This document shows, piece by piece, positions 21,356 through 32,845 of a stretch of DNA of 64,000 nucleotides. Under the pieces are notes generated by a model. That model ran no database searches. It had not been told where the DNA came from and saw only the letters and a program-made list of their open reading frames with translations. The position numbers and the translations under genes were made by a program. The stretch is from NCBI GenBank assembly GCA_002794735.1, contig NBAZ01000013.1, forward strand, positions 558,001 through 622,000. Direction: 5' to 3'. The stretch is from Pyrrhoderma lamaoense. Lineage: Eukaryota > Basidiomycota > Agaricomycetes > Hymenochaetales > Hymenochaetaceae. Within the stretch, counting starts at the first letter, position 1, and every line of letters starts with the position of its first letter.

Positions 21356-23413
21356 CTAAATGTCTTCAATAAACCCGAATATTAACCCGTCGTCGCTTTC
21401 ACTATTAGAGTCCTCGTCATCACTATCTTCATCGGAATTCTCCTCCTCCTCCTCCTCATCATCATCGTCATCGTCATCATCATCATCATCATCATCATCT
21501 TCAATGTCGAGATCAGTCTCATCATCACTCATCTCAACTAGCACCACAGTTTGTATACTCCTCTTCAACCACTGCATTTCCATCTCAGTGATGAAATCGT
21601 CTCGGTCAATGGCAAGCTCTTTCAAGGGCTGGGCACCATGTTTCCGTCTCATCTTCACCATTTGCGTCAAGCTCGTACCGTCCATACCAGAAGTTGTCAA
21701 ACGGGTCAAACCAGGGAACGTTGGCTTTCCTCCAGGGTTTACGGGCTTTAGACATGGTACGTTGCTTTGGCCGGAGAAGGTGATCTTTATGGGCTGCACG
21801 GAGCAAGTTAGCAAGTCGAAGAAGTGAATATTGAGGTAGTTCATGTTTAGATGAAGAGTGTGGAGACGAGTGCAAGCCGCGTAGATAATGCCTGGAATTT
21901 CTTCGCAGCTACACGGAAAGCCGAAAAGGTCTAATTCGTGTAGGTTTGAAAGTATACTTGGTGGCCCCAACGAAGTTCTTTTGATGATGCTATTGGAAGA
22001 AGAAGATTGGGAGGCATTGTCTAATAATAGACTACATTTGTTGGTATCCTGTAATGAAGAAGGGACAGGCATAGGTTTAATAAGCTCTAGAACAACCTCG
22101 CTGTAATCATCATTATCAAAATCAAGAGTCAACTGCGTGATTTTGGGAATATAGAGTAATCCCAGTATGAAGATAGCTTGTTTCGGGGTTAGAAACGCTA
22201 ATCGTAAGAATTTGAGTTTAGGTAGGAAAACTGGCTCTATATTGGTAGAAAGACCGGAATAGACGGGAGAAAACGTTGCGAATTTAAGCGCCTCTAGATT
22301 TGGTGCACATTGAAGAATTGTCATGAATTTATCCAAAGAAGGACACACATTTTTTGCGCAGTACGCAAATTCTAAGTCGACAAGATTACTTGTAAAGGAA
22401 GGGTATTCGTTAGGAGTCTTTATTAGCCGTTGACGTTCCGGGAGAAATAAATCCCAATCAACGTGAACTCCCCATAGACCGACACGTCGTAAATTTGGCA
22501 CATGGCCTCCGAATAAAAGAAGGTGTGGTTTGAACTTGTCGTACGCAAAGATTTCATAATCATCGTCCTGCTTCTCGTCGGAACAGTATAGACTAAGAGT
22601 TTCAAGTTGGGGAGCACCACCCGTGCAACTTGCCAATAGTTTTAGAGCGTGGAACATATGAGCATAACGACTCACAGCAAGATCAAACGAATGCCATCTT
22701 GAGACGTGAGGTATAATGAGCTCAGAAATTCGTTCAAAATCCTTGATAGCCGTCTTTGAGAGTTCATCCTCTTTTTCTTCTCCAGACTCCTCTTGGTCAG
22801 ACAATTCATCAATAAGTGGACTCGACTCATCAGGTAAAGAGATATCAATTGTTATGTTTACTGGTGCAAGTTTGGACCGAGATAACCAGATTGCGCTTTT
22901 CTCGAAAGGATATGGTTCCTCGAAGTTGAGTGTGGTCCATAACGAAGGTGTGTCGAGGGCGACTTGCCTCCATCGTCGACATACATGTGAGACCCGTACC
23001 TGGAATGGAATTCGACCAGAGGATTGTTTATTTAAACTAGAAGTGTCGTCCGTGATTTTGACTCTCCCTAAACTGATTCCCGGGGTTGAACTGATTGATT
23101 GCCTGCATTTGCCTTTATCTTCATCTTCACTATCATCATCCGTTTCTTCGTCGGCTTCTACATCTTCGTACTCCTCATCACCATCATCCTCTTCTATTTC
23201 CGTCCAGTTTTCAAAATATTCATCAGCCCTTGTCCCGAATTCGAATATTTGAGCTAGCATTTCTGGAGGAAGACGCTCTTCAATTGGACAGCGTTTGCCC
23301 TCTGGTGGAATGTATCTTGGGTTCTTGCCTTTTTTCATTACCGCGTTGGAGGGTGGCATTATAGGCTCCCTTGCCTTGCTATTGATGAAGCGAATGTGGT
23401 TGGGACGAAACAT
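21356..23413 (-). CDS. F-box protein with leucine-rich region and acidic C-terminal tail
   Basis: A single uninterrupted exon of about 685 codons. The split F-box reads CPIEERLPPEMLAQIFEFG, then an acidic insertion, then VRVSHVCRRWRQVALDTPSL and WTTLNF. This is the form seen in the large F-box families of mushroom-forming fungi. The centre has LRR-like segments (QLETLSLYCS, NLRRVGLWGV, NLEALKFATF, KLKFLRLAFL, NLHELDLFGF). The tail is an Asp/Glu tract of more than 20 acidic residues coded by GAT/GAA/GAG repeats at 21430-21505. Such proteins recruit substrates to SCF ubiquitin ligases; the target is unknown. The first ATG is at 23413 and an alternative lies at 23359 (MPPSNAV). Intron-free structure contrasts with its neighbours. 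Confidence 0.85.
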   Translation of the reverse strand: MFRPNHIRFINSKAREPIMPPSNAVMKKGKNPRYIPPEGKRCPIEERLPPEMLAQIFEFGTRADEYFENWTEIEEDDGDEEYEDVEADEETDDDSEDEDKGKCRQSISSTPGISLGRVKITDDTSSLNKQSSGRIPFQVRVSHVCRRWRQVALDTPSLWTTLNFEEPYPFEKSAIWLSRSKLAPVNITIDISLPDESSPLIDELSDQEESGEEKEDELSKTAIKDFERISELIIPHVSRWHSFDLAVSRYAHMFHALKLLASCTGGAPQLETLSLYCSDEKQDDDYEIFAYDKFKPHLLLFGGHVPNLRRVGLWGVHVDWDLFLPERQRLIKTPNEYPSFTSNLVDLEFAYCAKNVCPSLDKFMTILQCAPNLEALKFATFSPVYSGLSTNIEPVFLPKLKFLRLAFLTPKQAIFILGLLYIPKITQLTLDFDNDDYSEVVLELIKPMPVPSSLQDTNKCSLLLDNASQSSSSNSIIKRTSLGPPSILSNLHELDLFGFPCSCEEIPGIIYAACTRLHTLHLNMNYLNIHFFDLLTCSVQPIKITFSGQSNVPCLKPVNPGGKPTFPGLTRLTTSGMDGTSLTQMVKMRRKHGAQPLKELAIDRDDFITEMEMQWLKRSIQTVVLVEMSDDETDLDIEDDDDDDDDDDDDDDEEEEEENSDEDSDDEDSNSESDDGLIFGFIEDI
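21441..21505 (+). repeat. CTC/TCA trinucleotide microsatellite (codes poly-Glu/Asp)
   Basis: Runs of CTC then TCA/TCG triplets on the plus strand encode the acidic tail of the F-box protein on the minus strand. The repeat keeps frame as a multiple of three and is probably length-polymorphic. Confidence 0.85.
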
Positions 23414-23704
23414 GAGATGAACAATTGTCAAAGATGACAATAATTATAATACAAGTAAATTAGAGTGACTTAGTAAGCAAGAAAGGCTATGTTTATGTAA
23501 TTATTACTAAAATGGTAATGGCGACCCCATTCTTGATATTATTACATATATTCCAACCACAGACTCTAAAACGTTCATTATAATTATAGTATCTTGAAAT
23601 CTAATCTACTTGCTCGTGTATGTATGATCTATTTCTTTTTTAGCGTCAATTACATTAAAAACCAGCTTAGGGAAAAATCACTCACTTTGTTTTGCCATCC
23701 AAAC

Positions 23705-24840
23705 TCATTGCTTTTCAAGCTTACTTTCTGTCTGCTCCAATGCTCGGTAAAGGTCAGCTTCGGCAGACGAAGGGAGATCAAAGATGGAGACTATATTTGG
23801 AACAGCCTCCCTAGAGAGTATTATCCGTTCATTCTTGTTAAGTCTTCCGTCAGAACTAGCTTCTATTGATGATTTTACAGAAGATGGGCCATTCTCTTCG
23901 TATATTTGATCTAGGACGGGTTCAGCTTTAGGCACTATAGCACCATGCTCTATTAAAGAATTTAGATAAAGCGAAGCTTTATATGCTATTGAACGATTGA
24001 ATAATCTGCGTAAGTAGAAAGTTCGAAATGACATAATTATTTTCGGAGGAACATGCCGTACCTCTATAATGATGCCATGATCTCCAAGCGCAGAAGAAGA
24101 AGGGTAAATTGGGAATAAGAGCTGGATCTTTACTTTAGTTCATGCTCTCTATGATGCAACAACAGTAGTAGTAGTGACGTACGTATAAGCATGAATGGTG
24201 CCGTCAAAGGAGATATTAACGCCCAAAAATAAAAGCCTTTCCGATGACTTGGTGCTCGTTTCTCTAGAAGAGATTTCAAATGCTTCAAAGGTGGTATCCT
24301 TCCCTCATAGAATGCCGGATATAATAATGGTATCTATGATAGTAAAGGCATGAGTCTCGATAATGACAACCCTCTTGAGGGATACACATGAGATTAAACA
24401 CTATTACATACTGGCGAGGGCTCTTGCATCCCATGTTTGCCAAAGTTTGAGAGTTTGGGACCGAGAGAAGGATCCATTGATTTGAGCGAGAGTTCCTCGA
24501 ATTCTATTTTGTCCATTATCCGCTCTCCGTATTTAAAGGTAGCCCGCTAATAAGGCAGTCACTAAACATTACATATATTTCTCTCTTTTTTTTTTAGAAA
24601 AAAATAGCTTTGAGAAATCCAACTTACTTTCCAGCTACCTTCCTTTGCTTTCCCAAAACCAGCCCATAGTTCAGAGGTTTTTCCCACTACTCTTTTCAGT
24701 AAACTTGGTTTCCCTCTTGAGATAGCTTCCGTTGGAGTTTGGAAGTAGTAGTATGTGTGAAGGCCGGTTGAAGCTGACTGTGAAGTAAGGGGCAGCGCGA
24801 TTATGCGCATACGCATTAAAGAGGACATAGCCTTCGACAT
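23705..24840 (-). CDS. Mitochondrial K+/H+ exchange-related (Mit_KHE1) family protein
   Basis: Fungal proteins of this family (PF10173) are inner-membrane-associated and linked to mitochondrial K+/H+ exchange. The N-terminus reads MRMRIIALPLTSQSASTGLH, TYYYFQTPTEAI and LWAGFGKAKEGSWK. After an intron comes KYGERIMDKIEFEELSLKSM, the diagnostic YG.R.MD.I...E...LKS block. Next are ILIPLLYPAFYEGRIPPLKH and KGFYFWALISPFTAPFMLI. After another intron follow IPNLPFFFCAWRSWHHY, then the last exon IAYKASLYLNSLIEHGAI. The stop is at 23705. Hydrophobic stretches near FYFWALISPFTAPF and IPNLPFFFC may insert into the membrane. The ATG at 24840 (MSKAMSSL) is used, but the MRMRIIALPL start fits the family equally well. 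One phase mismatch before the last exon suggests a one-base deletion. Confidence 0.78.
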
Positions 24841-25023
24841 TAGTATGTACTGAGCCTCGTTTGTCGATACTGGAATGTGACGACGGGAGAGAGAAAATTA
24901 AGACTGGTAGTGAGGAATCGGCATGACGCGCTCTCGCGGTATTTCAATAGCAGGCCCTTCCCGAGACGCGGCGAGTCGGAAGTGGGGACGCGCTCGGTTG
25001 TGCGTGTCCTCCACTATCCCACT

Positions 25024-25420
25024 ATGAACTCGCCTCCTGATGCCGTTTCGCCATCGCCATCGACCCCGTCATCAGGGACTCCTCCCCCAGATGAAGGTAT
25101 TCCGCATCTAACTCCTCCTGTCCCCGTACAACAACTCCCAAGTCCGAGCCTATCTAAGCGCCGTCTTGTATCGGCAGGCAATTCACATGGCAGGGATCTT
25201 AAATCGAGGAGGCGAGAAGATACTTCGTCGAAGAAGCCTGTCAATCAGGATCATAACATACGTGAAGGGAGGAAAGACGAACTTTTAGATATAGACCTAA
25301 TGGACAAGTTAAAGCTCGGTTCGTTATCGTTTTTAGAGTTACTAGTGGCCTGCAAGTATGCATTGAATAGCATACTAATATCTACTTGACTTCTATCTCA
25401 GAACTAGGCGATCCATTTGA
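25024..25420 (+). CDS. Small Pro/Ser-rich protein, unrecognised
   Basis: From the ATG at 25024 the protein begins MNSPPDAVSPSPSTPSSGTP and continues with Pro-rich sequence. It becomes basic (KRRLVSAGNSHGRDLKSRRR) and then acidic-amphipathic (LLDIDLMDKLKLGSLSFLEL). An intron from GTATGC near 25356 to CTCAG near 25401 gives a short end at 25420. The Arg/Lys block could be a nuclear signal. An upstream in-frame extension to 24877 exists but lacks supporting features. It is divergent from the Mit_KHE1 gene across about 180 bp. No family recognised. Confidence 0.45.
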
Positions 25421-25848
25421 TGAGTCTTAGGGTCAAAGATGTGCATTTCTACTTTGTACTATAAAATTGTAGTTCATAATATGATTACCGTGACGACTCT
25501 GCTGGGTGAAAAAGACCATCTCAAGTGCTATCAAGACCATCTCTTACGTCTCAGATGTGCATCCAAATTCTAAAGCAACTTTTCATCATTTTCACCCTTG
25601 CAGCTTCTTAACCAAAGATTATTTTAATAACGCAAATCGGAATTAGTATTACCCATCTAGCTCAATTTCTCAGTAATCCTTCTTCAATGATGTCTTTAAT
25701 CGTCCACCTGACTATAGGACTACAATGATATTTACGAATACAGGTCACACTGTTCAAAAACGCCGAGGCTATAAATAAGTATGATAAAACACGTTTATAA
25801 GGTGCCTCGTATTCTTTCGAGGGGGTCTAGCAACTGTTACAATTGATC
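25421..25848. other. Intergenic, AT-rich
   Basis: About 430 bp. It contains a near-duplicate pair, AAAGACCATCTC near 25509 and CAAGACCATCTC near 25530. No gene is seen; it probably holds the promoter of the following dioxygenase-like gene. Confidence 0.45.
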
Positions 25849-27308
25849 ATGACTAGGCAATACGAGCAACTTTCCCGTAGGCCTCATCTACTCACTATTT
25901 TGCTCTTAATATCTTACATTGCCCACAGAGGAAGATATTAACTTCTTCATGTCAAATGGGTATCATTACTCTCTTTCACTGCTTTGATCCACTTCCGGAA
26001 ACTCAGGTATTGATGGTATAGATATGTCGTTATTAAGAGTGCATTCAGTGAAGAAAAGTCTGCTGAGTGGATGACCAATATGTGGGTACGCTTAGGCATG
26101 GATCCAAATGACAAGAGTACTTGGACCCAAGAACGCATCCACATGCCGGTACATCGTCGGGAGCTTGTTCAAACTTTCGCCCCAAAGGTTTGTAAAATCA
26201 TAATTACCTTGATTATTTGTTGTCTACATGTTCTCACACATTCTGATTGGTAAATAGGCCTGGGCTGCGATCAAAGATTTACTTGGGGGAGAAGAGCGAA
26301 TTGATTCTCCAAGTAGCTCGTGGGGAGATAGTTTTATCGTCAATCTTGGGACACCTGAGCTTGAAAGAGACGATTCTCGTATCGATCCTAAGGATTTAGA
26401 TAATTGGCATGTGGATGGCGATTTCTTTGTAAGGACCCCGTTAATCCTTCAGAGCATACGTTTTAAAACGCTTCCTATTAAGGTTCATTTTCTCGATTCT
26501 CCAGAACAGGCATTACTAGTTATACCTGTCTTCTCACCCATTGGTCCCCGTGGAGGAGGGACATTCATTTCTCCAGATGGTGTTGGGATGATTGCGCGTT
26601 ATCTCTCAGAACATCCTGAAGGTGTCCTGCCTACAGGACTTTCCTTCACACCCTCTACTTCTACATTTGAAGATCCAAAAGACCATCCGAAGTACTGGTC
26701 GCACCTTAAAGAGGTTAAGAATTGTACAAAATTTGTAGAGATTACTGGTGAAACGGGTGATGTTGTATTGATGCATCCAGTAAGCTTAACACTCTTTTTG
26801 TTCTGTATGAATCCGCATCACAATCCAAAGACAAAGAGGGAAGATAACTTACCTTCAAAACTACATTTCCTGACTTCGAACTAGTTGATGCTCCATACTG
26901 CGTCGAAGAATCACACCCGTGTTCCGCGAGTCATCACTAACCCACCGGTCAGCCTCAAGGAACCCTTCAACTTCAACCGAGAAAACCCAGAAGATTACTC
27001 AATAGTTGAAAAGAAGACGCTCAAAGAACTTGGTGTAGAAAAATATGACTTTAAGTGAGTTTACTCAATCCCATACTATCCCATTCCATCTCATCCTATT
27101 ATATCATTTTAACTATTAAACCTAAAAATGTGTTGCCATCTTTCGCATTTTTTTTAGGATAACCACTGAAAGGAGACGTGTTATCCCTGCGCGTGTTGCA
27201 CGCCAGAACAAGATGCTTGAGGAGGAGAAGAAGCGACTTGAACAGCTTAAAGCGATTCAGATATCAGCAACAAGTGATGTATCTGGGCAACCAATTGCTG
27301 TTGCTTGA
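25849..27308 (+). CDS. Fe(II)/2-oxoglutarate dioxygenase-like protein (PhyH-type)
   Basis: Seven exons join cleanly: 25849-25876, 25929-25959, 26022-26187, 26258-26428, 26483-26779, 26885-27054 and about 27159-27308. The product begins MTRQYEQLS|QEDINFFMSNG and continues YVVIKSAFSEEKSAEW, typical of phytanoyl-CoA-hydroxylase-like enzymes. The HxD iron motif lies in DNWHVDGDFF. A strand pair with PRGGGTFISPDGVG follows. The distal His and the 2-oxoglutarate Arg lie in LMLHTASKNHTRVPRVITNP. The C-terminus is a basic helix (RVIPARVARQNKMLEEEKKR) that may extend outside the barrel. The substrate is unknown. All ligands are present, so activity is likely. No frameshift is needed, and the two tiny 5' exons of 28 and 31 bp are notable. 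Confidence 0.78.
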
Positions 27309-27950
27309 GACACATGAATAGGAAAGAGACTAGTTGTTTACAAGTATCACATGTACCGTCATTCCAATATCACTCTTTCTTTTTCAAATTCAAATACTCT
27401 CTTCTGTTCTTCTATTTTGGGAGACTACTTGTAATTAGGTTTCCATCAGTGTTATATGATGACAATGCTATACTACACTTCTCTGTTGTTGTGAAGAATA
27501 CCGTTACGTACACGAAGCTTAATTATAACGTTTGATATCTCAATATAAAATTAAATTATATAATGCACGCATACGCACATACATATATACATATGTGATA
27601 CAACAAATATTCAGGGGATACACTGTGTTGTGTAGAGCAACGGATACCAAAATGATGGATAAAGTGCATACATTCCTTCGGAAGGGAAATGAAGAAATGT
27701 AAGAGGAATAAACGAAGAAAGGACGAACGAGTAGAGAACAAACACAGAAATAATAAAACACAATTATATAGTTATAATATCAAGGAGAATATCGATATAG
27801 TTATCCCTGATACCTTGTCCCTCTTTAAAGAAATAAGTAATAAAAAAACCAAACAAAATAATATAGAGAAGAAAGAAATGTCCTACTAGTATCTTTAATG
27901 ACCCTCCCCCCCCAGTGATGATGATGAAAAGAGTGACGCTTGTATTGTTG
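27309..27950. other. Convergent intergenic region, AT-rich
   Basis: About 640 bp between two convergent genes, with ATACAT-rich stretches near 27570-27600 and A-rich runs to 27870. It probably consists of the two 3' UTRs. No gene is seen. Confidence 0.5.
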
Positions 27951-30257
27951 TCATGGCCCTGACCTACTTCTCCCCTCCCTTCGCGGAACAGTAGGGAAGG
28001 GGCTAACGCGACCAGGGTCCTTCCTTGCTAAATTCCCTAATAAACTTTTCCCTATTCCCGTGCCCGACGAGGTGTTAGCACCACCAAACCCAAACCCGTT
28101 TTTATTCGTATCCGCGTTAAATTTGGGGCCACCACCACTGCCACTACCACCATTAGCACCACTACTATTACCAATACTGTTAAGCGAGAAAGACCCAGTT
28201 GTCGTCGTTACGCCAGAACCAGAACCATTAATGTTAGAATTGTTGGTATTGTTGGCAAAGCTCGGATCAGTAACGAAATCAGGGCGGATAGGAGAGCTGA
28301 CAAAGATCTTCTGTCGCTGTGGTTCGGGTTGTGTGCCTAATTCGGTAGTATCATCGGGTCCGGAGTTATTTTGAGGTTTTCTTATTACGAGAGTTTGACT
28401 ATTGGTCGTGGAGGGGGCTGAAGGCTGGTATCCAGAGAGAGAACTTTCGACATATGAAGGGGTTGCTGTCGTTCGTTGAGACGATACAAGGGAAGTGGGT
28501 TTAGGAAGCGGGGGAGGTGGAGCAAGTCGTTCATTCCGAATTGAAGGGACATAACCCGATCCAAAGATAAGTCGAGAAACTACCGAGTCTCGTGGAATCG
28601 TTGATGTCGGTAGCTCTGAGTCCCTAATTTGAGAGTTAGGTATACTGGGTAATGCCTTCCCAACATCAACAAAAGGCAACGCTCTAGCTGCTCTTGTCGT
28701 TCTGGAATTTGCTTGACCCTTCTCAAAAAACGATAGTTGTTCAAGAATAGCACCATCTGTAAAGGGTACCCAAGAGACTATCTTTTCAGACCTCACCAGA
28801 GAAGTACGAGGTGTTGTTGGTAAGTTGAGACTTCCAATAGGCGAAGTCGGAATATAGGAAGAGACACCATCCTTCTCGTCTCGATAGCTGCGGTAACTTG
28901 GGTAACGACGCTTCACAGCTTCGGTGCCTGGCCCTTCTAGACTCAAAACTCTTGACATTTGTGTACGAATACGAGTTGCGAAAGAGCTGCCCATATCTAC
29001 GTCCTCAGTGAAAACGAATGATCCAGTCTTGAATAGATCGTCTCTTCCTTTGTTGAATCGTCTCCGACGAAGGAGTATATATGCTATACTGATAGATATT
29101 GCAATAGCGGACAAAACGGAGAGAGTAATAGCGACCTTATCCCCTCTAAGGATCAAAAGGGATAAAGGTTAGATGAAATTATAAAGACATAGTACAATAC
29201 GTACTTAGTTAGTTTATGTCCGCTTTCTGAGGATGATATACCAGGTCCACCATCAGATCCACCAGTGGATCCACCAGCACTGGGGTAGGCAACGGGTCGT
29301 CGTCGGTGGTATTGGATGCTGAGTTAAAGTGGAAACAACTGAGAGGACTTCCGGCTGTTCCACCTGCAGTGAATAGCTGAGACGTTTCACGATGGCCTAA
29401 CCCGTCATCCATCAATAGCACAGCTTGTATTCCATGGATGACATTCAGGATGTACTCCTTGTTTGTGATATTATGAGCTTTGCTATCATCGCTGTTGTCG
29501 GTGCTATTCCCATTACCATTGCTAGAATTGCTATTACCTCCATTGTTACCACTATCATCACTATTGTTATTATTATCATCGGAGTCATCATCGTCCTTGT
29601 CTGAACTTTCAGATTCCTTGCTATCCTTTCCACTACTTGTTTTATTATTTTTACTATTCTTATCGTTGTCGTCATCGTCGCCGTCGCTGCTACTATCGGA
29701 ATGCCCACCAATTTCGACAGTAGTAGCTGGGGTGTTACTCGCATTTACGATAAACGAGAAACTACGGGGTAAAAATGCACGAACACTTGGAAACTTCAGC
29801 ACTTTCGATGGATCAAAAGAGATATTAAACCGTGAACACTGGCTCAGACCACCATGCATGCTAAAAAGTCGTTGCCCAGATCCATGGTGTTGTGGTAGGC
29901 ACGACTTATTGTTGGAATGTTGCACAGCGATTACATCTGACACGAGCCCAAGGGATTGATTGTTGGCATCGTCCAATGACGCTACGAATTCGCTACCTAC
30001 AGGGATAGGCAAGAAAGGGACAGTAATTTTCCCAGATAATGTTTCCTCGTCCCATAATCCAGGGGTATAGGTATAGAAAGAGCCTCTGACAAGAACGGTA
30101 CGACGGTGAGAGTCAACGGGAGGTCAGGGGTAAAGGGCCCAAAAACATCGACAAAAAATGGGCCACACTGTTCTACTGGTGAATAAGAGACATTGAAGAA
30201 AGACACGGCCTGCGTGGAGATTGCCAGCAACACAAGAAGCACAGAAAATATGTGCAT
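27951..30257 (-). CDS. Single-pass surface protein: signal peptide, Ser/Asn/Asp-rich stalk, TM segment, long cytoplasmic tail
   Basis: From the ATG at 30257 a signal peptide (MHIFSVLLVLLAISTQAVS) precedes an ectodomain. The ectodomain carries the motif EQCGPFFVDVFGP, common at the start of basidiomycete cell-surface proteins. It continues with ITVPFLPIPVGSEFVASLDD and CSRFNISFDPSKV. A low-complexity stalk of Asp, Asn, Ser and Lys spans about 29470-29700. The last exon, after an intron near 29155-29205, has the membrane helix VAITLSVLSAIAISISIAYI followed by LLRRRRF, the inside anchor. A roughly 350-residue Ser/Pro/Gly-rich cytoplasmic tail ends at 27951. Such proteins may act as wall sensors or receptors; that is inference. 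The frame slips near 30099 and at 29282-29285 (GGGG), both probable one-base deletions. Confidence 0.65.
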
Positions 30258-31018
30258 GGCCCTAGAGCATGCATGTACGCAAAGCGACCTGCGCTGGCCT
30301 TCGAGGCTAGGAACGACCAGCGACCGATGATATGAAATAGAATGAAGTTGCGAAGAAGAATGGAAGGATCAGATAAGAGACTATAGATAAAGAAAAAATT
30401 AGGGAACTATGTTCAGACCTTGAGAAAGGCTTACACTTTCAAGAAACAATGAGTAGAGTCCATAATACAGACCGAAGAGTTCAGACCGTAATTGTGGACA
30501 TTGCAACAGCTAATGGAGGTATCTTTGAGTGTTTTCAGACAAATTCCGATCTGTGACCCAGAAGTATAGACAGAACATTTGAAGCAATGACCGTCAGCGG
30601 AACAGTTCCCAAATAATACAGATACTTTAAATGAGAAAGTGGCGAGATCAGGTGCAAGGTTCCCAGTCTATCTACTTGTCTTGTGCTCGTCCAATTATAA
30701 TTGGTTGTATAACTTGACTCCTCGAAATTAAAGCATACGAGAATGAATGATAGAACAAGTCATGCAACGCCTTATTGATCTCTAAATCTCCGAGAGAGTG
30801 GAGAAAAAGGTCCGGTGAGAAAGGTTGCCTCCGAGATGATTCAACCAATAAGAGATTTATTGAATCGTAAATGAAAGGGTCACGCGTGACAAACGGTTCT
30901 TCGTATTTCCACTCAGATATTTATTACTCCTCGAGTCCTGAAAATTACTAATATACACCAAGTGAATATAGTCACACATCTATGATACAACTTACTACGT
31001 GGTAAAAAGAGACCACAA
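30258..31018. other. Intergenic, no gene seen
   Basis: About 760 bp between two minus-strand genes. It likely contains the promoter of the surface-protein gene and the 3' UTR of the BCKDHA gene. No open frame or RNA gene is supported. Confidence 0.5.
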
Positions 31019-32845
31019 TTACTTATCCGTGCCCATGAGCATTTTTCCGGAGTCTTTAAATTTTGCCATCTCTTTTTTCCAGGGTTCCCAAGCTTCTCCA
31101 TATTTCCTCAGCAACGCTGCTAGTTCTTCTCTTTGTTCCTTCTGTACATCAGGTTAAAATATCAACCAGAATAATGTTTGTAGCCGAGAGATAGACGGAT
31201 ATACAGCGGGTGAAGACGAAGAGTAGTTATGAATTAGCATCCAAAATTAAGGACTTTGAACTATTATAACGCACAATATTCCATGGCTCCGACCCTGCAT
31301 AGATATCATTGAAAAGCTCCTCAAGTGCCGGACGTTTCTTTGATTCTGCACGCCGAAAAGCTGCAAGTAACTCCGCTTTGACGCGACTTTTTAGCTGTTC
31401 TTCCTCTTCCGAAGACCACCAACCACGATCTTCAAGAAAGAGTCTGAATCGCGATAGGGGATTGTCTGCGCGTACCCATCCTTCCACTTCCGCACGGGGC
31501 CGATATGCAAATGAATCGTCTGACGTTGAGTGATGTCCAACTCGATACGTCATTGCCTCAATAAGTACGGCTCTTTCCCGTGAATACACCGCCGACGAGC
31601 CTCACGAGTAGCAGATAAGACAGCAAGCACATCATTTCCATCCACACGAATTGTATCGACACCGTAACCAGGCCCACGAGCTGCGACACCATCTCCATGG
31701 AATTGTTCGGACGCTGGTGTAGATATTGCGAAGCCGTTATTACGTGCGAAGAAAAGTGTAGGTGACGGAATAGTGGATGCGAGCAACATTCCCGCATGAA
31801 AGTCTCCTTCAGAGGCGGCACCTGATCACCAGATCAATACATGTCGAGTTGTTCCAAATGAAATTGGCGAATTGATAACTTGCCTTCACCAAAGTAAACT
31901 ACAGCACAATTCTTATCTCTACGCCTAGGATCACGCTTTAATGCAAATCCGATACCGGCAGCCTGGGGGATTTGAGTAGCCAACGGAGAAGATATTGTGT
32001 GAAAGTGATACTTTGGGGAACCGATATGCTATGGAAGCTGAGGTGAAAATATGAACAGACACAGATATAGTACGAGTCATAGCGTACCACGGGCATTTGA
32101 CGACCTTTAGTTGCTACATCGTTTTCATTCCCGAAGCATTGATTCATGAAGTCTTCAGGACTAAGGCCGCGCCACAGTAGTACACCTACTTCTCTGTATT
32201 GTCCCAGCACCCTGTAGCGATAATTTAAGAGCGTAAAGAATATGGATGACAGTAAACGTGCGTACTCATCATCTGGTGCCAGGGCGGCAGCTGATCCGAC
32301 GATGCTTGCTTCTTCTCCATGCTAAAGAGAACATGTTAATGATACGGATGTTATATAGTAGAAAACACATACTGATGTCATCTTAAGTAATGAAAACGCC
32401 ATGAGTTTGAGAAAGTGGATACATAAGAACATTTACGTACGTAAAAGGATATCTTTCCTTGTCTCTGTACATTATATAACACATTATCCATTATTGGGAG
32501 GGTTGACATGATTTCATAGCTTAGACAGCAAATCAGCACATAGAGTTGTGGGTTTCGGAGCATAGCATTAACATACAGTTTTCTGCAGAAACTCTCATCC
32601 AAGTCCGGAAGCTGAGCACCATCTATGAGCTTCCCATCTGTGTCGATAACTCTGTAAGTAGGAATCAAATTGTCCTCTCCCATGATAGAATTAAAGAAGT
32701 GAAGGTTAGATGTAATTGCGGATCGTGATGAGCCGGGCAGGTTGCCATGTTTTCTGTCGGGTCTCTCTGGAGTTGAAGTCGCTAGATATCGAGAAAGCCG
32801 ACGAGAGGCAGCAAGACGAACTGCCCGACGTGATAGAGCAAGCAT
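31019..32845 (-). CDS. BCKDHA: 2-oxoisovalerate dehydrogenase E1 alpha subunit, mitochondrial
   Basis: The thiamine-diphosphate E1 alpha subunit of the branched-chain 2-oxo-acid dehydrogenase complex oxidatively decarboxylates the keto acids of Leu, Ile and Val in mitochondria. The N-terminus is an Arg-rich targeting peptide ([20 protein letters not shown]). Family blocks follow: [53 protein letters not shown] and [19 protein letters not shown]. Next are the ThDP region [13 protein letters not shown] with [17 protein letters not shown], then [15 protein letters not shown], which contains the regulatory Ser loop. The end ([14 protein letters not shown], stop at 31019) is typical. Short introns interrupt the gene throughout. 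One frameshift near 31569-31570 breaks [14 protein letters not shown] and looks like a single lost base. Confidence 0.93.

Noticed and set aside
22716..23252. 178-codon plus-strand frame rich in Ser
   Set aside because: Antisense shadow of the acidic F-box gene; Glu/Asp codons read backwards give Ser/Leu runs.
23441..23704. Plus-strand frame 23594-23869 across the gap between two minus-strand genes
   Set aside because: It overlaps the last Mit_KHE1 exon in antisense and shows no family features.
29480..29959. 159-codon plus-strand Leu/Ser-rich frame resembling a membrane protein
   Set aside because: Antisense of the Asp/Asn/Ser stalk of the surface-protein gene; low complexity and no splice or start context.
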